DNA from: Verrucomicrobiota bacterium
GTDB taxonomy: Bacteria > Verrucomicrobiota > Verrucomicrobiia > Verrucomicrobiales > DEV007
Assembly (NCBI GenBank): GCA_027618625.1
Contig: JAQCER010000276.1
Coordinates: 1 to 5,678, forward strand
Length of the DNA: 5,678 bases
Reading direction: 5' to 3'
Part shown: positions 1-5,678 of the stretch, in pieces
Numbering within the stretch: the first letter of the stretch is position 1
Layout: every line of letters starts with the position of its first letter
Position numbers and translations under genes: made by a program
Notes under the pieces: model-generated
Told to the model about the DNA's origin: nothing
The model's database searches: none
Seen by the model: only the letters and a program-made list of their open reading frames with translations

Positions 1-105
1 AAGAGGTGTCCACACCTTGGTCGATTATTTCCCAATACCGGCTTAGATCGCCCGCACCCGGAAACACTCCACCAACGCCCACGATGGCGATGGACTCGCC
101 GTCGC

Positions 106-109
<4 letters not shown>
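1..109 (-). CDS. N-terminus of a second ketosynthase-bearing synthase (PfaC/Pfa3-like?), cut by left edge
   Basis: An ATG at 109-107 opens a frame that runs uninterrupted off the left edge, giving 36 residues. After MSDGES comes IAIVGVGGVFPGAG, then DLSRYWEIIDQGVDTS. This is the N-terminal strand and loop of a type I beta-ketoacyl synthase: the pattern I-A-I-V-G-x-G-x-x-F-P-G-A followed by a Trp and an acidic/Gly-rich turn is typical. The active-site Cys and His residues would lie beyond the window. Its start overlaps the stop of the preceding gene by ATGA, so the two are almost certainly cotranscribed and translationally coupled. In Pfa clusters the gene after the KS-AT-ACP-KR-DH subunit often encodes a KS/chain-length-factor protein with DH domains (PfaC, or Pfa3 of myxobacteria). 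That identity is inferred from position; only the ketosynthase start is seen. Confidence 0.85.

Positions 110-5678
<5,569 letters not shown>

Overview
The window is almost wholly one minus-strand gene for a giant multidomain lipid synthase. The start of a second synthase gene follows it at the left edge. The large protein is cut by the right edge; 1856 codons are visible. From N- to C-terminus it shows a malonyl-type acyltransferase (AT), a helical linker, four tandem acyl carrier proteins (ACPs), a ketoreductase (KR) with its structural half, and a double-hotdog dehydratase (DH). Tandem ACPs with the LGIDSIKRVEI signature, the GHSYGE acyltransferase and this domain order are hallmarks of PfaA-type polyunsaturated fatty acid / secondary-lipid synthases (relatives: marine PfaA, myxobacterial Pfa2, heterocyst glycolipid HglE). 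A ketosynthase (KS) belongs before the AT and probably lies just beyond the right edge.

Layout, in the direction of transcription (right to left): about 5678-5440 KS-AT linker; 5439-4492 AT; 4491-3784 long linker with a Thr-rich repeat, a charged/hydrophobic helix and an Ala/Pro-rich stretch; 3783-2626 four ACPs; 2457-1057 KR; 969-142 DH; stop at 106-108. The next gene starts at 109 with an ATGA overlap. Its 36 visible residues are the N-terminal edge of a ketosynthase, as expected for a PfaC/Pfa3-like partner. No gene is supported on the plus strand, and no RNA gene, promoter, terminator, mobile element or CRISPR was seen.

Working model (inference from family knowledge): the two proteins act as one iterative complex. 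The AT loads malonyl units onto the ACPs, the KS condenses them, and the KR and DH process the beta-carbon. Further KS/DH domains and a separate enoyl reductase (PfaD-like) would come from neighbouring genes outside the window. The product cannot be read from this sequence.

The organism is a bacterium with moderately GC-rich DNA, clearly less GC-biased than typical myxobacteria or actinomycetes. Planctomycetes, acidobacteria or other environmental bacteria with secondary-lipid clusters would fit, but this is a weak guess. The most distinctive sequence-level feature is that the interdomain linkers contain several in-frame short tandem duplications (6-bp and 9-bp units) and a recurrent Asn-Gly-Asn motif, while the catalytic domains are intact.
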